From contig NZ_SGUC01000003.1 in the NCBI RefSeq assembly GCF_005435165.1, positions 62,001 through 126,000 of the forward strand: a stretch of DNA of 64,000 bases. Reading direction: 5' to 3'. Within the stretch, counting starts at the first letter, position 1. Every line of letters begins with the position of its first letter. Position numbers and translations under genes: made by a program. This document shows, piece after piece, positions 50,623 through 59,161 of this stretch. Source of the DNA: Halorubrum sp. GN11_10-6_MGM (GTDB taxonomy: Archaea; Halobacteriota; Halobacteria; Halobacteriales; Haloferacaceae). The notes under the pieces were generated by a model. That model saw only the letters and a list, made by a program, of their open reading frames with translations, did not search any database and was not told where the DNA came from.

Positions 50623-51410
50623 CACGCGCCCACCCCCTTATCCCGCAGGACCTCGGCAAGACGACTCGCGGACTCGCTCGCGTCGCCCTCGATGATCTCG
50701 GCGTCCGACTCGCTCTCCGGCTCGTACATCTCGGTGATCGTCAGCGCGCTCTCGACGTCGGCGGCCTCCAGCCCGAGGTCGGCCAGATCCTTCGCGGCGA
50801 TCTCCTTGCGCTGCGCCTGTCGGATCCCGCGGAGGCTCGCGTACCGCGGCTCGTTGAGGCCGGTCTGGACCGTCAACACGGCCGGGAGGTCGACGTCGGT
50901 CAGCTCCTCGACGCCGCCCTCGAGCTCGCGGTGGACGTGCGCCACGCCCGCGTCCGCGTCGACGTCGAGGTCGTTGACGACCGCCGCGTGCTCGAAGCCG
51001 ATCCGCTCTGCCAGCGCGACGCCGGTCGCGCCGAACCCGGTGTCCGCCGCCTGAACGCCGCCGAGGACGAGGTCTGGCGCCTCCTCGTCGACGACCGCCT
51101 CGAACAGGTCGACCTTCGAGGCGACGTCCGCGAACCCGCCGTCGAGCGCGTCGTCCCAGACGCGGACCGCTCGGTCCGCGCCCTTCGCGAGCGCCATCCG
51201 GATCGTCTCCTCGGCGCGCTCCGGGCCGACGGTGACGGTCACGACCTCGTCCGCGATCCCCGCCTCGGCGAGCTGGACGGCGGCCTCGACGGCGTAGTCG
51301 TCCCACTCGTTCAGGTCGTACTCGAGGTCGGACTCGGCGATGTCGGTCCCCTCGATCGCGAAGTCGTCGTCCGCCTCTGCGACCTCCTTGACGGTCACCA
51401 GAACTTTCAT
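50622..51410 (-). CDS. etfB: Electron transfer flavoprotein beta subunit
   Basis: The 262-aa beta subunit binds AMP and partners EtfA. Typical segments are MKVLVTVKEVAEADDDFAIEGTDIAESDLEYDLNEWDDYAVEAAVQLAE, GPERAEETIRMALAKGADRAVRVWD and PAVLTVQTGLNEPRYASLRGIRQAQRKEI. It is the first gene of the etfBA pair and lacks an EtfQO-type quinone oxidoreductase gene nearby. The start MKVLVTVKEV is the family start. Confidence 0.95.
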   Translation of the reverse strand: MKVLVTVKEVAEADDDFAIEGTDIAESDLEYDLNEWDDYAVEAAVQLAEAGIADEVVTVTVGPERAEETIRMALAKGADRAVRVWDDALDGGFADVASKVDLFEAVVDEEAPDLVLGGVQAADTGFGATGVALAERIGFEHAAVVNDLDVDADAGVAHVHRELEGGVEELTDVDLPAVLTVQTGLNEPRYASLRGIRQAQRKEIAAKDLADLGLEAADVESALTITEMYEPESESDAEIIEGDASESASRLAEVLRDKGVGA

Positions 51411-51531
51411 GATCGATACTCCGTCGCTCGCCCTGTAATGGTTTTCGGAACGGGCGAGGACGGACCAGCGGTTTCCGTTCGCCCCGGACGGTTACCGGTC
51501 CGGCAGCCGCCTTCGGTCGACGTCGATTTCG

Positions 51532-52827
51532 CTACTCGTCGGCGTCGCCGCGACCGTGCTCGTCATCGCCGTCCCCGTCCGCGTCGTCGGGCAGGGAGAT
51601 GAGGTTCTCGCGGCCCAGTCGGAGCTTCTCGACGCGCTCCTCGTCGGCCATCGCCGAGAGCAGCTGCGACACCTTCGCGTCCGACCAGCCGGTCTCGGCG
51701 ACGATGTCGGCCTGCCGCATCCGGCCGCCGTTCGCGTCGAGGAGCTGCTCGACGCGCTCCTCGTCCGAGAGCAGCGAGAGGTCCGGCTCGTCGCCGTCCG
51801 TCTCGTCACCCTCCTCGGCGCCGTCACCGGCGGCGTCGGATCTGGAGGGGGCGGCGGCGCTCGGGTCGCTTTCGGTGCCCCGATCGGCGCCGTTCGGCGA
51901 CGATCCGTCGCCGTTCGTGTATACGTCGCCGTCTCCTCCGGAGTTGATCCGGCGGTACCCGACGACGCTCCCGGCGACGAGGGCCGCCGCAAGCACTATG
52001 GCGGCCATCAACATCGCCCACGGCGGACCGCCGACGCCCGCGGGGCCGTACACTATCACCACGGGCTCCCCCTCCTCGAACGTCTGGGGTCCCTCGACGA
52101 TCACGTCGCCGTCAGAGAGCTGCGTCACGGCGCTGCTCGGCGTGCCGGTCACGGTGTATCCCTCCGGCGTCGCTACCTCCAGCGTCTGGGTCGATTCGAG
52201 GCTGCGGAGCCACGTCTCGTTGCCCGGCGTCGTCAACACGTCGCCGAGGACGAGGCTCTCGCCGTCCTGCGCGAGGAACGCCGTCCAAGTGAACCGCAGC
52301 CGGAGCTCGCCGACCGCGACAGCCTCCTCCCCGGCGACGTCGAACTCGCCCGGGTCCTCGTGGACGATGACCTCGCGGCCGACGTCTTCGATGGCCATCG
52401 ACCGGTCGACGTTCCGGTTCGCCTCGCGGCGGAACCCCTCGAACAGCTCGGCGCTCGGGCCGACCTCACCGGCGCGGAAGCGGTCGCCGGCGGCCCTGAA
52501 CGCCGCCGTCTCGTTCTCGTCCGCCAGCGAGTACCGCACCGAGACGGTCCAGTCGGCGCTGCGGTCGGGATTCAGCCCGATTCGGATCTGCGTCGCCGAC
52601 GGCGACGTGACTCCGTCGCCCGTCTGTTGGCGAATCGCCGTCGAGACGTCCTCGATCGCGTCGCGGACCCGCGGGTCGTCGCCGACGGCCGACGCGTGGG
52701 CCGACGGGTCGTCCGCGGAGAGGGTGGAGGGGATCGTAGCCGCGCCGGCCGCCGCGCCGCCGGCGTTCGCGACCAGCGCGAACGCGACGAGGGCGATCAA
52801 GAGCGCGCGAAGGGCGGGGTTCCGCAT
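51532..52827 (-). CDS. Exported membrane protein with C-terminal winged helix
   Basis: The 431-aa protein has an N-terminal signal peptide (ALRALLIALVAFALVANAGGAAAGA) and an extracellular region of about 220 residues rich in beta structure. A membrane helix follows (PWAMLMAAIVLAAALVAGSVVGY), then an acidic linker and a cytoplasmic winged helix (LSDEERVEQLLDANGGRMRQADIVAETGWSDAKVSQLLSAMADEERVEKLRLGRENLI). This layout is that of haloarchaeal membrane-bound regulators with an extracytoplasmic sensor. It is divergent from a secreted protein gene at 53016, and the pair may be co-regulated. Confidence 0.8.
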   Translation of the reverse strand: MRNPALRALLIALVAFALVANAGGAAAGAATIPSTLSADDPSAHASAVGDDPRVRDAIEDVSTAIRQQTGDGVTSPSATQIRIGLNPDRSADWTVSVRYSLADENETAAFRAAGDRFRAGEVGPSAELFEGFRREANRNVDRSMAIEDVGREVIVHEDPGEFDVAGEEAVAVGELRLRFTWTAFLAQDGESLVLGDVLTTPGNETWLRSLESTQTLEVATPEGYTVTGTPSSAVTQLSDGDVIVEGPQTFEEGEPVVIVYGPAGVGGPPWAMLMAAIVLAAALVAGSVVGYRRINSGGDGDVYTNGDGSSPNGADRGTESDPSAAAPSRSDAAGDGAEEGDETDGDEPDLSLLSDEERVEQLLDANGGRMRQADIVAETGWSDAKVSQLLSAMADEERVEKLRLGRENLISLPDDADGDGDDEHGRGDADE

Positions 52828-53015
52828 ACGTCTCGGGTCACTCGCGCGCCGGGCAAAACGCTTTCCATATGCTATTTTTTGACACGACGTCCGGCCGAAT
52901 CTCCGCTCAGCCTCGCCCGCGGAATCGACGGGCAGGGCGGCGACGCCGTCGGGGCGACTCCGACGGCCGACCGCAGTGGGTGGATTTTTTGTATCGCGGG
53001 TCGAACCCGGAGACG

Positions 53016-54401
53016 ATGAGAGCCCTCCCGATCGCCGTGGTCGCAGTGCTGCTGCTCGTGGCCCCGGTCGCCGGCGTCACCGCCCCGGGCGCCGTCTCCC
53101 CGTCTCCGGATGCCGTCTCCCCGTCTCCGGACGCCGTCTCCCCGTCCCCGGACCCGGTGCCGTCGGCCGATTCGATCGCTTCCACCGATTCCCACCCGTC
53201 TGCCGGTCAGGAGTCTGCCGGCAGTCCGACGCCGTCCTCGGAGTCGCCGTCGACCACCGCCGGGCAGACGACGCCGCAGATCGACGCGGCGAACCTCACG
53301 CTCCGAACGCTCTCGACGCCGCCCGGGGCGGAGACGCGCGTCAGCACGTACTCTCGCGGCCCCGACCTCGGTTCGTCGCTCGGGTTCGCGACCGCCGACA
53401 CCGACGCCGCCGTCGAGACCGCCGCGGTCGTCGACCGGATCGAGCGCGCCGACCGGGGCGTCGAGCGACAACAGCAGATCCTCGCTGAGATCAACCGCGT
53501 CGAGCGCGCGGAGGTGGCGCTGAACAGCCGGCAGACGGACGCCTTCCGCGCGCACGCCGCCGGAGAGATCACCGACCGCCAGCTGGTCGACGAGCTCGTC
53601 CGCGTGGCCGCGACCGCCCGCGAGTACGACGAGCGGCTCGACGCGATAGACGAGCTCGCCGAGGCGACGGACGACTTCAGCTCCCCCGGCCGGCTCGACG
53701 AGCTTCAGGTGGCGCTTCAGGTGTACGAGGGACCGGTCCGAGATCACGCGCTCGCGCTCGCCCGCGGGCAGACCGGTTCGAACGCCATCTACGTCGAGTC
53801 GAGCCGAGGCGCGGTCGTACTGGCGACGATCGTCGACGGCGAGTACGTCCGCGAGGTGTTCCGCACCGACCGCTGGGACCGCGGCGGCGGCGACATCTCG
53901 AACGACGTCGCGATAGAGGCGACCGAGGCCGCCTACCCCGAGACGGCCGCGCTCCGCGAGCCCGACGCCTTCGGCGCGGGCGCCGTCCACCGGATCACTA
54001 TCCCCCACGAGTTCGGCACCCTCCGGACGTTCGTCAGCGGCGGCACGGAGCAGGTGTTCGTCGAACACCAGCGGATCGACCTGTCGTCGTTCCCCGACAG
54101 CGACCCGGTCTCGGAGGCCGGGGACGGCTTCAACGTCACCGTCGAGCGGACCTACCCCGGCGGCCCGGTGACCGTCACCGTCCTCGACGAGGAGACCGGC
54201 GAACCGGTTCCGGACGTGACGGTCACCAAGTCCGTGGGCGACGGCGACAGTCAGGCGATCGGCGCGACGAACGACGCGGGGGTCGTCCGAACGCTCTCGC
54301 CGGCGGAGACGTACCGCATCACGGTCGTCGACGAGCCCCGGGTCGTCGTCGTCGGCGATATCGAGCCCCTCCCGGTCCCTCGGCCGGTCTTTTCGGTCTG
54401 A
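53016..54401 (+). CDS. Secreted haloarchaeal protein with coiled and Ig-like regions
   Basis: The 461-aa product has a signal peptide (MRALPIAVVAVLLLVAPVAGV) and a Ser- and Pro-rich linker with three AVSPSPD heptads. A helical section (residues 130-240) has heptad-like RIERADRGVERQQQILAEINRVERAEVAL, probably a coiled coil. Beta-rich sequence follows, ending in a Big/carboxypeptidase-regulatory-like domain (GPVTVTVLDEETGEPVPDVTVTKSVGDGD). It is probably exported to the cell surface; no enzyme motif is seen. The ATG at 53016 fits the signal peptide. Confidence 0.75.
   Translation: MRALPIAVVAVLLLVAPVAGVTAPGAVSPSPDAVSPSPDAVSPSPDPVPSADSIASTDSHPSAGQESAGSPTPSSESPSTTAGQTTPQIDAANLTLRTLSTPPGAETRVSTYSRGPDLGSSLGFATADTDAAVETAAVVDRIERADRGVERQQQILAEINRVERAEVALNSRQTDAFRAHAAGEITDRQLVDELVRVAATAREYDERLDAIDELAEATDDFSSPGRLDELQVALQVYEGPVRDHALALARGQTGSNAIYVESSRGAVVLATIVDGEYVREVFRTDRWDRGGGDISNDVAIEATEAAYPETAALREPDAFGAGAVHRITIPHEFGTLRTFVSGGTEQVFVEHQRIDLSSFPDSDPVSEAGDGFNVTVERTYPGGPVTVTVLDEETGEPVPDVTVTKSVGDGDSQAIGATNDAGVVRTLSPAETYRITVVDEPRVVVVGDIEPLPVPRPVFSV
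53091..53153 (+). repeat. Three 21-bp tandem units encoding AVSPSPD
   Basis: Units at 53091-53111, 53112-53132 and 53133-53153 differ by one or two bases and encode AVSPSPD three times, just behind the signal peptide. The frame is kept, so copy number could vary without harm. Confidence 0.8.
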
Positions 54402-54466
54402 CCGCGACGTCGGATTCGGATAGCCGGCGGACGCGACTTTTTCCCCGATGCCGCCGCAGCACCGCC

Positions 54467-54946
54467 GTGTCACCAGCCGTTCATCGCGCCGACCGAGGGA
54501 TGGCGCCCGTCGCGGGCGTGCTGCTCATCGCGATCACGGTCGTGCTGGCCGGCGGCGTCGCGGCCGCCGCGCTCGGGCCGTCGAGCACGACGGTGCCGCC
54601 GTCGGCGGTGCTGTCGCTGTCGGCGACAGACGACCGGATCGCGATCGACCACCGCGGCGGCGACCCGATCGATGTCTCGACCGTGACGGTCCGCGTCAGC
54701 GTCGACGGCGAACCGCTCGACCGCCAGCCGCCGCTCCCGTTCTTCTCGGCTGCCGGGTTCCACCCCGGCCCCACCGGCGCGTTCAACGCCGCCGGCGACG
54801 ACACGCTGCGCGCCGGCGAGACGGCGGCGTTCCGCGTCGCGGGAACCAACGACCCGACGCTCGAACCGGGCAGAACGGTCTCCGTCACGATCACCGCCGA
54901 CGGAGGGCCGATCGCGTCGCTGGAGACGTCGGTCGGGTCGGGGTGA
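54467..54946 (+). CDS. Type IV pilin N-terminal domain protein
   Basis: The 159-aa protein begins (GTG) MSPAVHRADRGMAPVAGVLLIAITVVLAGGVAAAALG, which is the haloarchaeal archaellin or pilin-type N-terminus with a short basic leader, the processing region RG/MAPVAG and a long hydrophobic helix. Downstream is a beta-rich domain (VLSLSATDDRIAIDHRGGDPIDVSTVTVRVSVDGE). It is likely a minor surface pilin processed by PibD, but no assembly genes are nearby. Confidence 0.85.
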   Translation: MSPAVHRADRGMAPVAGVLLIAITVVLAGGVAAAALGPSSTTVPPSAVLSLSATDDRIAIDHRGGDPIDVSTVTVRVSVDGEPLDRQPPLPFFSAAGFHPGPTGAFNAAGDDTLRAGETAAFRVAGTNDPTLEPGRTVSVTITADGGPIASLETSVGSG

Positions 54947-55005
54947 GAAACAGGGTCGGCCTCGGGCGCTGCTCGACCTCCGGGCCTTCGTCGATGTCGA
55001 AGCTA

Positions 55006-55695
55006 CTACTCGGCGCCGGCCGCGGCCGGATCCGCGTCGCGGTCGGCCGACCGGGATCCGTCGTCGTCGTCCTCGCCGCCCGGGACCCGAGCGACGGTCG
55101 TGATGGCCCGCGGGCTCTGCGGGGTCGCCCGCTGGATGTGGTGTTCGAACTCCTCGTAGCCGGCCGCCTCGAACATCCGGTCGGCCTCGTCGGCGTCGTA
55201 GAACAGCATGATCGCGTCGGCCACCCGCTGGAGGATCGGGTTGTGCGGGTAGTCGGGCCCGACGACGAGCACCTGCCCGCCCGGCTTCGCGACGCGCCGG
55301 AGTTCGCGGAGCCCCTCGACGGGGTTCGGCCAGTACTCGATCGAGCCGGACGACCACACCACGTCGAAGCTGTCGTCGCGGAACGGGAGTCGCTCGGCGT
55401 CGCCGCGGTAGAAGTTCACGCGGTCGTGTTTCCCGAACTTCTCGAAGGCCTTCTCCATCTGGTGGACGCTCTGGTCGAGGCCGTGGACGTCGTCGGCGTG
55501 TTCGAGCAGTCCCTCGGTGCCGAACCCGGTGCCACAGCCCACGTCGAGCACCGTCGGGTCGTCGCCGAACTCCAGCCACGAGAGCGCCTCCGCGCGCATC
55601 TCCTCGTTCCAGTTGAAGCGGTTGATCCGGTCGTACACCTTCGAGAGGTACTTGTAGAAGAGCCGGGCGTTCGACTTGTCCTCGAGGATCCCCAT
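55006..55695 (-). CDS. Class I SAM methyltransferase, quinone-biosynthesis type
   Basis: The 229-aa protein has VLDVGCGTGFGTEGLLEHADDVHGLDQSVHQMEKAF and FRDDSFDVVWSSGSIEYWPNPVEGLRELRRVAKPGGQVLVVGP, a canonical SAM-binding fold. The start MGILEDKSNARLFYKYLSKVYDRINRFNWNEEMRAEAL resembles MPBQ/MSBQ and MenG-type methyltransferases. Methylation of menaquinone is therefore the best guess. The C-terminal 25 residues are an acidic tail. Confidence 0.82.
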   Translation of the reverse strand: MGILEDKSNARLFYKYLSKVYDRINRFNWNEEMRAEALSWLEFGDDPTVLDVGCGTGFGTEGLLEHADDVHGLDQSVHQMEKAFEKFGKHDRVNFYRGDAERLPFRDDSFDVVWSSGSIEYWPNPVEGLRELRRVAKPGGQVLVVGPDYPHNPILQRVADAIMLFYDADEADRMFEAAGYEEFEHHIQRATPQSPRAITTVARVPGGEDDDDGSRSADRDADPAAAGAE

Positions 55696-55817
55696 TTACC
55701 GGTTCCTTGGACCGCCCGCCCCATAACGACACGGATCCGGGGACGGAGCCCGCCCCGCGTCCGCCCGAATCGGTCCGCTTCCGACCGGCTTTTCCGCCCG
55801 CCCGCCCACCGTGAGAT

Positions 55818-56699
55818 ATGGACCCGACGACGAGCGGCCGGTTCCGCGTTCACGACCGCCGCCGCCGACCGGACATCGACGACGGCGGGGACGCGGCCGA
55901 TCCGGGCTCGGTCGCCCCCGACGCGAACGAGTCGGACGTGGCCGATCCGGACGCGACCGCCGCGGACGACGAACCCCCCGATGAGTTCGTCCTCGTCGAG
56001 CTCCCCGACGGACCGGTCGATCCGACCGACCCCGACGCCGCGGACCGGTACGACCCCCTCTACGCCACCGCCGAGGGGTACGAGGGCGACCTCGCGGACG
56101 CGGTCGACGCCCTCCGCCCCGGGTTCGTCGTCGACGCGACGCTGGCGTGGACCGACGGCTCCGCCCGCTTCCGCGACGTGGATGTCGTCCGCGAGACGCG
56201 GTTCCGCTTCGCGGACGACGTCGAGGGGATGTTCGAGGCGGCCGTCGACGCGTGGCAGCAGATCCGCGCGGCGGGCGAGCCGGTCGGTTCGATCACGACG
56301 CGGTCGAACGACGGCGACCCCAACGGCGCGCTGTACCTCTTCGCCGACGCGCCCGGCAGCGACGCGTTCGCGGAGCTTCGCGCGGGACGCCTCCCGATCG
56401 AACCGCTCGTCGCCCGCGTGAACGAGTCGCGGGGCGACGGCGACCCGCGGGAGGTGTTCGTGTTGCGCCCCGCGAACCACGAGTTCGTCGCCGTCTACGT
56501 CGTCTTCGACCGCGACGGCGTCCTCGCGCAGACCGTCCGCGACACCTACGACCTCGGGGCCGGGCTCGCGGCGGGGCTCGACGCGAGCTACCCGGGCGGC
56601 GGCGAGGGCGACGCGTCCGCCGCCGACGCCTCGGACGACTCGAACGGCGACGACCCCCTCGACGAGGACGACGACTTCGACGCGCTCGACCGCCTGTAG
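55818..56699 (+). CDS. Acidic haloarchaeal protein (DUF6663-like)
   Basis: The 293-aa product is very acidic, especially at both ends. The core (FVLVELPDGPVDPTDPDAADRYDPLYATAEGYEGDLADAVDALRPGFVVDATLAWTDGSARFRDVDVVRETRFRFADDVEGMFEAAVDAWQQIRAAGEPVGS) is folded and conserved-looking, and I believe it matches a haloarchaeal DUF6663-type family. No catalytic motif is seen. It is convergent with the dehydrogenase gene at 56724. Confidence 0.7.
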   Translation: MDPTTSGRFRVHDRRRRPDIDDGGDAADPGSVAPDANESDVADPDATAADDEPPDEFVLVELPDGPVDPTDPDAADRYDPLYATAEGYEGDLADAVDALRPGFVVDATLAWTDGSARFRDVDVVRETRFRFADDVEGMFEAAVDAWQQIRAAGEPVGSITTRSNDGDPNGALYLFADAPGSDAFAELRAGRLPIEPLVARVNESRGDGDPREVFVLRPANHEFVAVYVVFDRDGVLAQTVRDTYDLGAGLAAGLDASYPGGGEGDASAADASDDSNGDDPLDEDDDFDALDRL

Positions 56700-56723
56700 C
56701 TCGCCGTCGACGCGCTGGCGCGC

Positions 56724-57698
56724 TTACAGCCAGTCCGCCTCGGGATCGACCCGGCCGTCTGGCGTCTCGCCGTTGAGGACCGCCGCCACGTCGGCCGCGC
56801 CGCTCCGGTTCAACTCGTCTCTCGCCTCCTCGCTGTACCACGCCGCGTGCGGCGTGACGACCGTGTCGTCGCGCCCGACGAGCGGATCGTCCTCGGGCGG
56901 TTCCTCGGCGAACACGTCGAGGCCCGCCGCCTTGATCTCGTCCGCCTCCAGCGCGTCGAGCAGCGCGTCGGCGTCGACGACGGGGCCGCGGCTCACGTTG
57001 ACGACGACCGAGTCCTCGCTCAGCCGTTCCAGCGCGTCCGCGTCGACGATCCCCCGCGTCGCGTCCGTGAGCGGCGCGTAGACGCCGACGTGGTCGGCGC
57101 GGTCGAACAGCTCCTCGAACTCGACCTTCTCGACGCCGTCGTCGGCCATCTCCTCGGCGTCGACGAACGGGTCGTACGCGACGAGGTCGGCGCCGAACCC
57201 GGAGAGCTGTTCGGCCGCCCGCCGCGCGATCGGTCCGTACGAGAGCAGCCCGATCGTCGACGCGCTCACGCGCCGGACCGGCGCGCCGGTCTCCCAGCTC
57301 CACTCGCCGGCGACGACCGAATCGTCGTACGGCTTCAGCGAGCGCAGACAGGCCAAAAGCAGCGTCACCGAGTGGGTCGCCACCTCGTCGGTGCAGTAGT
57401 CCGGGACGCGGGTGACGGTGACGCCGCGCTCCGCGGCCGCCGCCACGTCGACGTTGTCGACGCCGACCGCCGACCGGACGACGACCTCCAGATCCAGCGC
57501 GTCGAGCGCGTCCTCGGTGACCGGCGTGTTGATGTCCGTGACGAGCGCGTCGGCGCCGGCCGCCGCCTCGATCAGCCGCTCGGTCGACCCCAGATCCGCG
57601 ACCTCGATCTCGACCGGTCCGTCGACCGCGTCGGTGAGGAACTCGCGATACGTCTCCGGGTCTATCATCGGGAACGCCGACAGCACGACTCTGGGCAT
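56724..57698 (-). CDS. D-2-hydroxyacid dehydrogenase family protein
   Basis: The 324-aa NAD-dependent enzyme of the 2-hydroxyacid dehydrogenase/C-terminal-binding-protein family has VVRSAVGVDNVDVAAAAERGV and a nucleotide-binding loop IGLLSYGPIARRAAEQLSGFGADLVAYD. The usual GxGxxG is altered to GLLSYG. SEDSVVVNVSRGPVVDADALLDALE and TPHAAWYSEEA with the catalytic His are present. The substrate may be hydroxypyruvate or another 2-oxoacid. The ATG at 57698 begins MPRVVLSAFPM. Confidence 0.87.
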   Translation of the reverse strand: MPRVVLSAFPMIDPETYREFLTDAVDGPVEIEVADLGSTERLIEAAAGADALVTDINTPVTEDALDALDLEVVVRSAVGVDNVDVAAAAERGVTVTRVPDYCTDEVATHSVTLLLACLRSLKPYDDSVVAGEWSWETGAPVRRVSASTIGLLSYGPIARRAAEQLSGFGADLVAYDPFVDAEEMADDGVEKVEFEELFDRADHVGVYAPLTDATRGIVDADALERLSEDSVVVNVSRGPVVDADALLDALEADEIKAAGLDVFAEEPPEDDPLVGRDDTVVTPHAAWYSEEARDELNRSGAADVAAVLNGETPDGRVDPEADWL

Positions 57699-57891
57699 AC
57701 CTTCCGGTCCTTCCGCGATCCACTTGACGGCTGTCACTAACGCCGTCAGGCCCTCGTACGTCCGTTTCGATCGTGATAGTAGCGTTTCTCGCCGGGATCA
57801 CGTCCCTCCGGTGCCCCGTTCCTCGCGGGCCTGTCCGCTCCGCGTGTCGCGTTCCGATGGCTCTTTGCGGCCGCCGGCCGTACGCCGACCC

Positions 57892-58197
57892 GTGAGCGAG
57901 GAGAGTTCGAAGCCCCCGATGCTGGTTCTCTTGGAGTCGCTGTCGTTCTACCGCAACGTTCGGATCGGGGCGGCGGTCGGCGCGCTGATCGCGGCGTCGC
58001 TGTACCTCGTCCGGACCTTCGAACTGCTCGGCCCGGTGATCGATACGCGCGATTACCCGCTGTTCGGCCCGGACGTCTGGTTCCTACTGCTCGCGTTCGT
58101 CCTAGCGGCGACGTCGGCGCTGTCCGTCGCGGTCGCGCTCACGATCGGGACGGCGATCCGCGGCGCGCGCGAGGGTGAGGCGGGGCGATCGGAGTAG
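57892..58197 (+). CDS. Small two-helix membrane protein
   Basis: The 101-aa product (GTG start) has a polar N-terminus SEESSKPPMLVLLESLSFYRN. Two hydrophobic helices follow, IGAAVGALIAASLYLVRTFELLG and VWFLLLAFVLAATSALSVAVALTIGTAI, with a basic and acidic tail. No family is recognised. A promoter-like CTCTTTGCGG is about 27-30 nt upstream. The gene is isolated between divergent and convergent neighbours. Confidence 0.7.
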   Translation: MSEESSKPPMLVLLESLSFYRNVRIGAAVGALIAASLYLVRTFELLGPVIDTRDYPLFGPDVWFLLLAFVLAATSALSVAVALTIGTAIRGAREGEAGRSE

Positions 58198-58288
58198 CAG
58201 GCGGCGAGATAGGAGTAGCCGAGCGGCGTCGCTCGAAAGCCGACCCGAAACCCGAGAAGACCGATGCCGCTAGACCAGTGCCCGCGCG

Positions 58289-58570
58289 TCAGTCGGCCGT
58301 ACAGGAGGCCTCGCCCTCGTCGGCGGTGAATTCCTGTGCCGGCTCCGTGAGCTTGTAGAGGTTCTGTCTGGCGTCCGCGAAGTAGACGTCCTCGTCGACG
58401 ACGCCGATTCCTTCGAGCCGTTCGAGCGCGTACCGGACGGTCCTGGCCGACAGCATCGACTCTTGGACGATCCCCTTCTGGGTCAGCGGTCCGTTGTACT
58501 CGAGCACCTTGAAGACGAGTTTGGCGCTCGGCGGGAGGTCGTCGAGCCCCTCCGTCTGAGTTCCTTCCAT
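58289..58570 (-). CDS. MarR/TrmB-like winged-helix regulator
   Basis: The 93-aa protein is essentially one winged helix: LPPSAKLVFKVLEYNGPLTQKGIVQESMLSARTVRYALERLEGIGVVDEDVYFADARQNLYKL, with recognition helix SARTVRYALERL. Such small regulators are widespread in haloarchaea. The ATG at 58570 is preferred because a TATA-like ACATTTATGAG (about 58597-58607) lies about 30 nt upstream. The target genes are unknown. Confidence 0.85.
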   Translation of the reverse strand: MEGTQTEGLDDLPPSAKLVFKVLEYNGPLTQKGIVQESMLSARTVRYALERLEGIGVVDEDVYFADARQNLYKLTEPAQEFTADEGEASCTAD

Positions 58571-58851
58571 CGTTACGATTCGAAACCGCACACGCTCATA
58601 AATGTTGATGGAGCATCCCCGCTGAAACGGCGTTCTCCGGACATTTCTGCCGGTTTTCGCACCACTAACCAGCAACAATGTCTGGTTTTTGCCTGCTAGA
58701 CTGACCAGTCAGTCAGCGATTCGGCTCGCGCGCGCCTCGGCCGCGGCGGCGCTCGCCGGTCGACGCCGGAACGGGTCCGGGTCGCGTCGCCCTCGCCGCG
58801 GGCGGCGGCGGGAACGAACGGCTTTTCACGGGCGCTCGCGGATCCGAAGGC

Positions 58852-59160
58852 ATGAGCGACGATTCGGGCCTGTCAGACCACGCGCGGGGCGTGGTCGTCA
58901 CGACCATCTGCTGTCTCGCCGGTATCGCCGCCGGCGTCGTCTCGGCGGTCTACGTCGGCACCGACCCCGCCGCCGCCGCGAGCACGACCGCGGTGTTCGT
59001 GCTGGGAGCGTTCGTCATCGCGCAGTACCCGATCTTCAAGGCGGTCGGCGTCGGGGACCTCGGGATCAAGGACAACCTCTACGTGGCGTTTCTCACGTTC
59101 ACCCTCTGGTTCATCAGCTACACGGTCCTGCTGACGTCGGCCGTCGACCTGGGGGTCTGA
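58852..59160 (+). CDS. EMC6-like small membrane protein
   Basis: The 102-aa protein has three hydrophobic helices (VVVTTICCLAGIAAGVVSAVYVG, TTAVFVLGAFVIAQYPIF, YVAFLTFTLWFISYTVLLT). Its order of helices and the motif DNLYVAFLTFTLWFISYTVLLT resemble archaeal EMC6-like proteins, which may assist membrane insertion. It directly precedes the ABCE1 gene, one base before its ATG, so the two are co-transcribed. The EMC6 link is by similarity, not proof. Confidence 0.75.
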   Translation: MSDDSGLSDHARGVVVTTICCLAGIAAGVVSAVYVGTDPAAAASTTAVFVLGAFVIAQYPIFKAVGVGDLGIKDNLYVAFLTFTLWFISYTVLLTSAVDLGV

Positions 59161-59161
59161 G

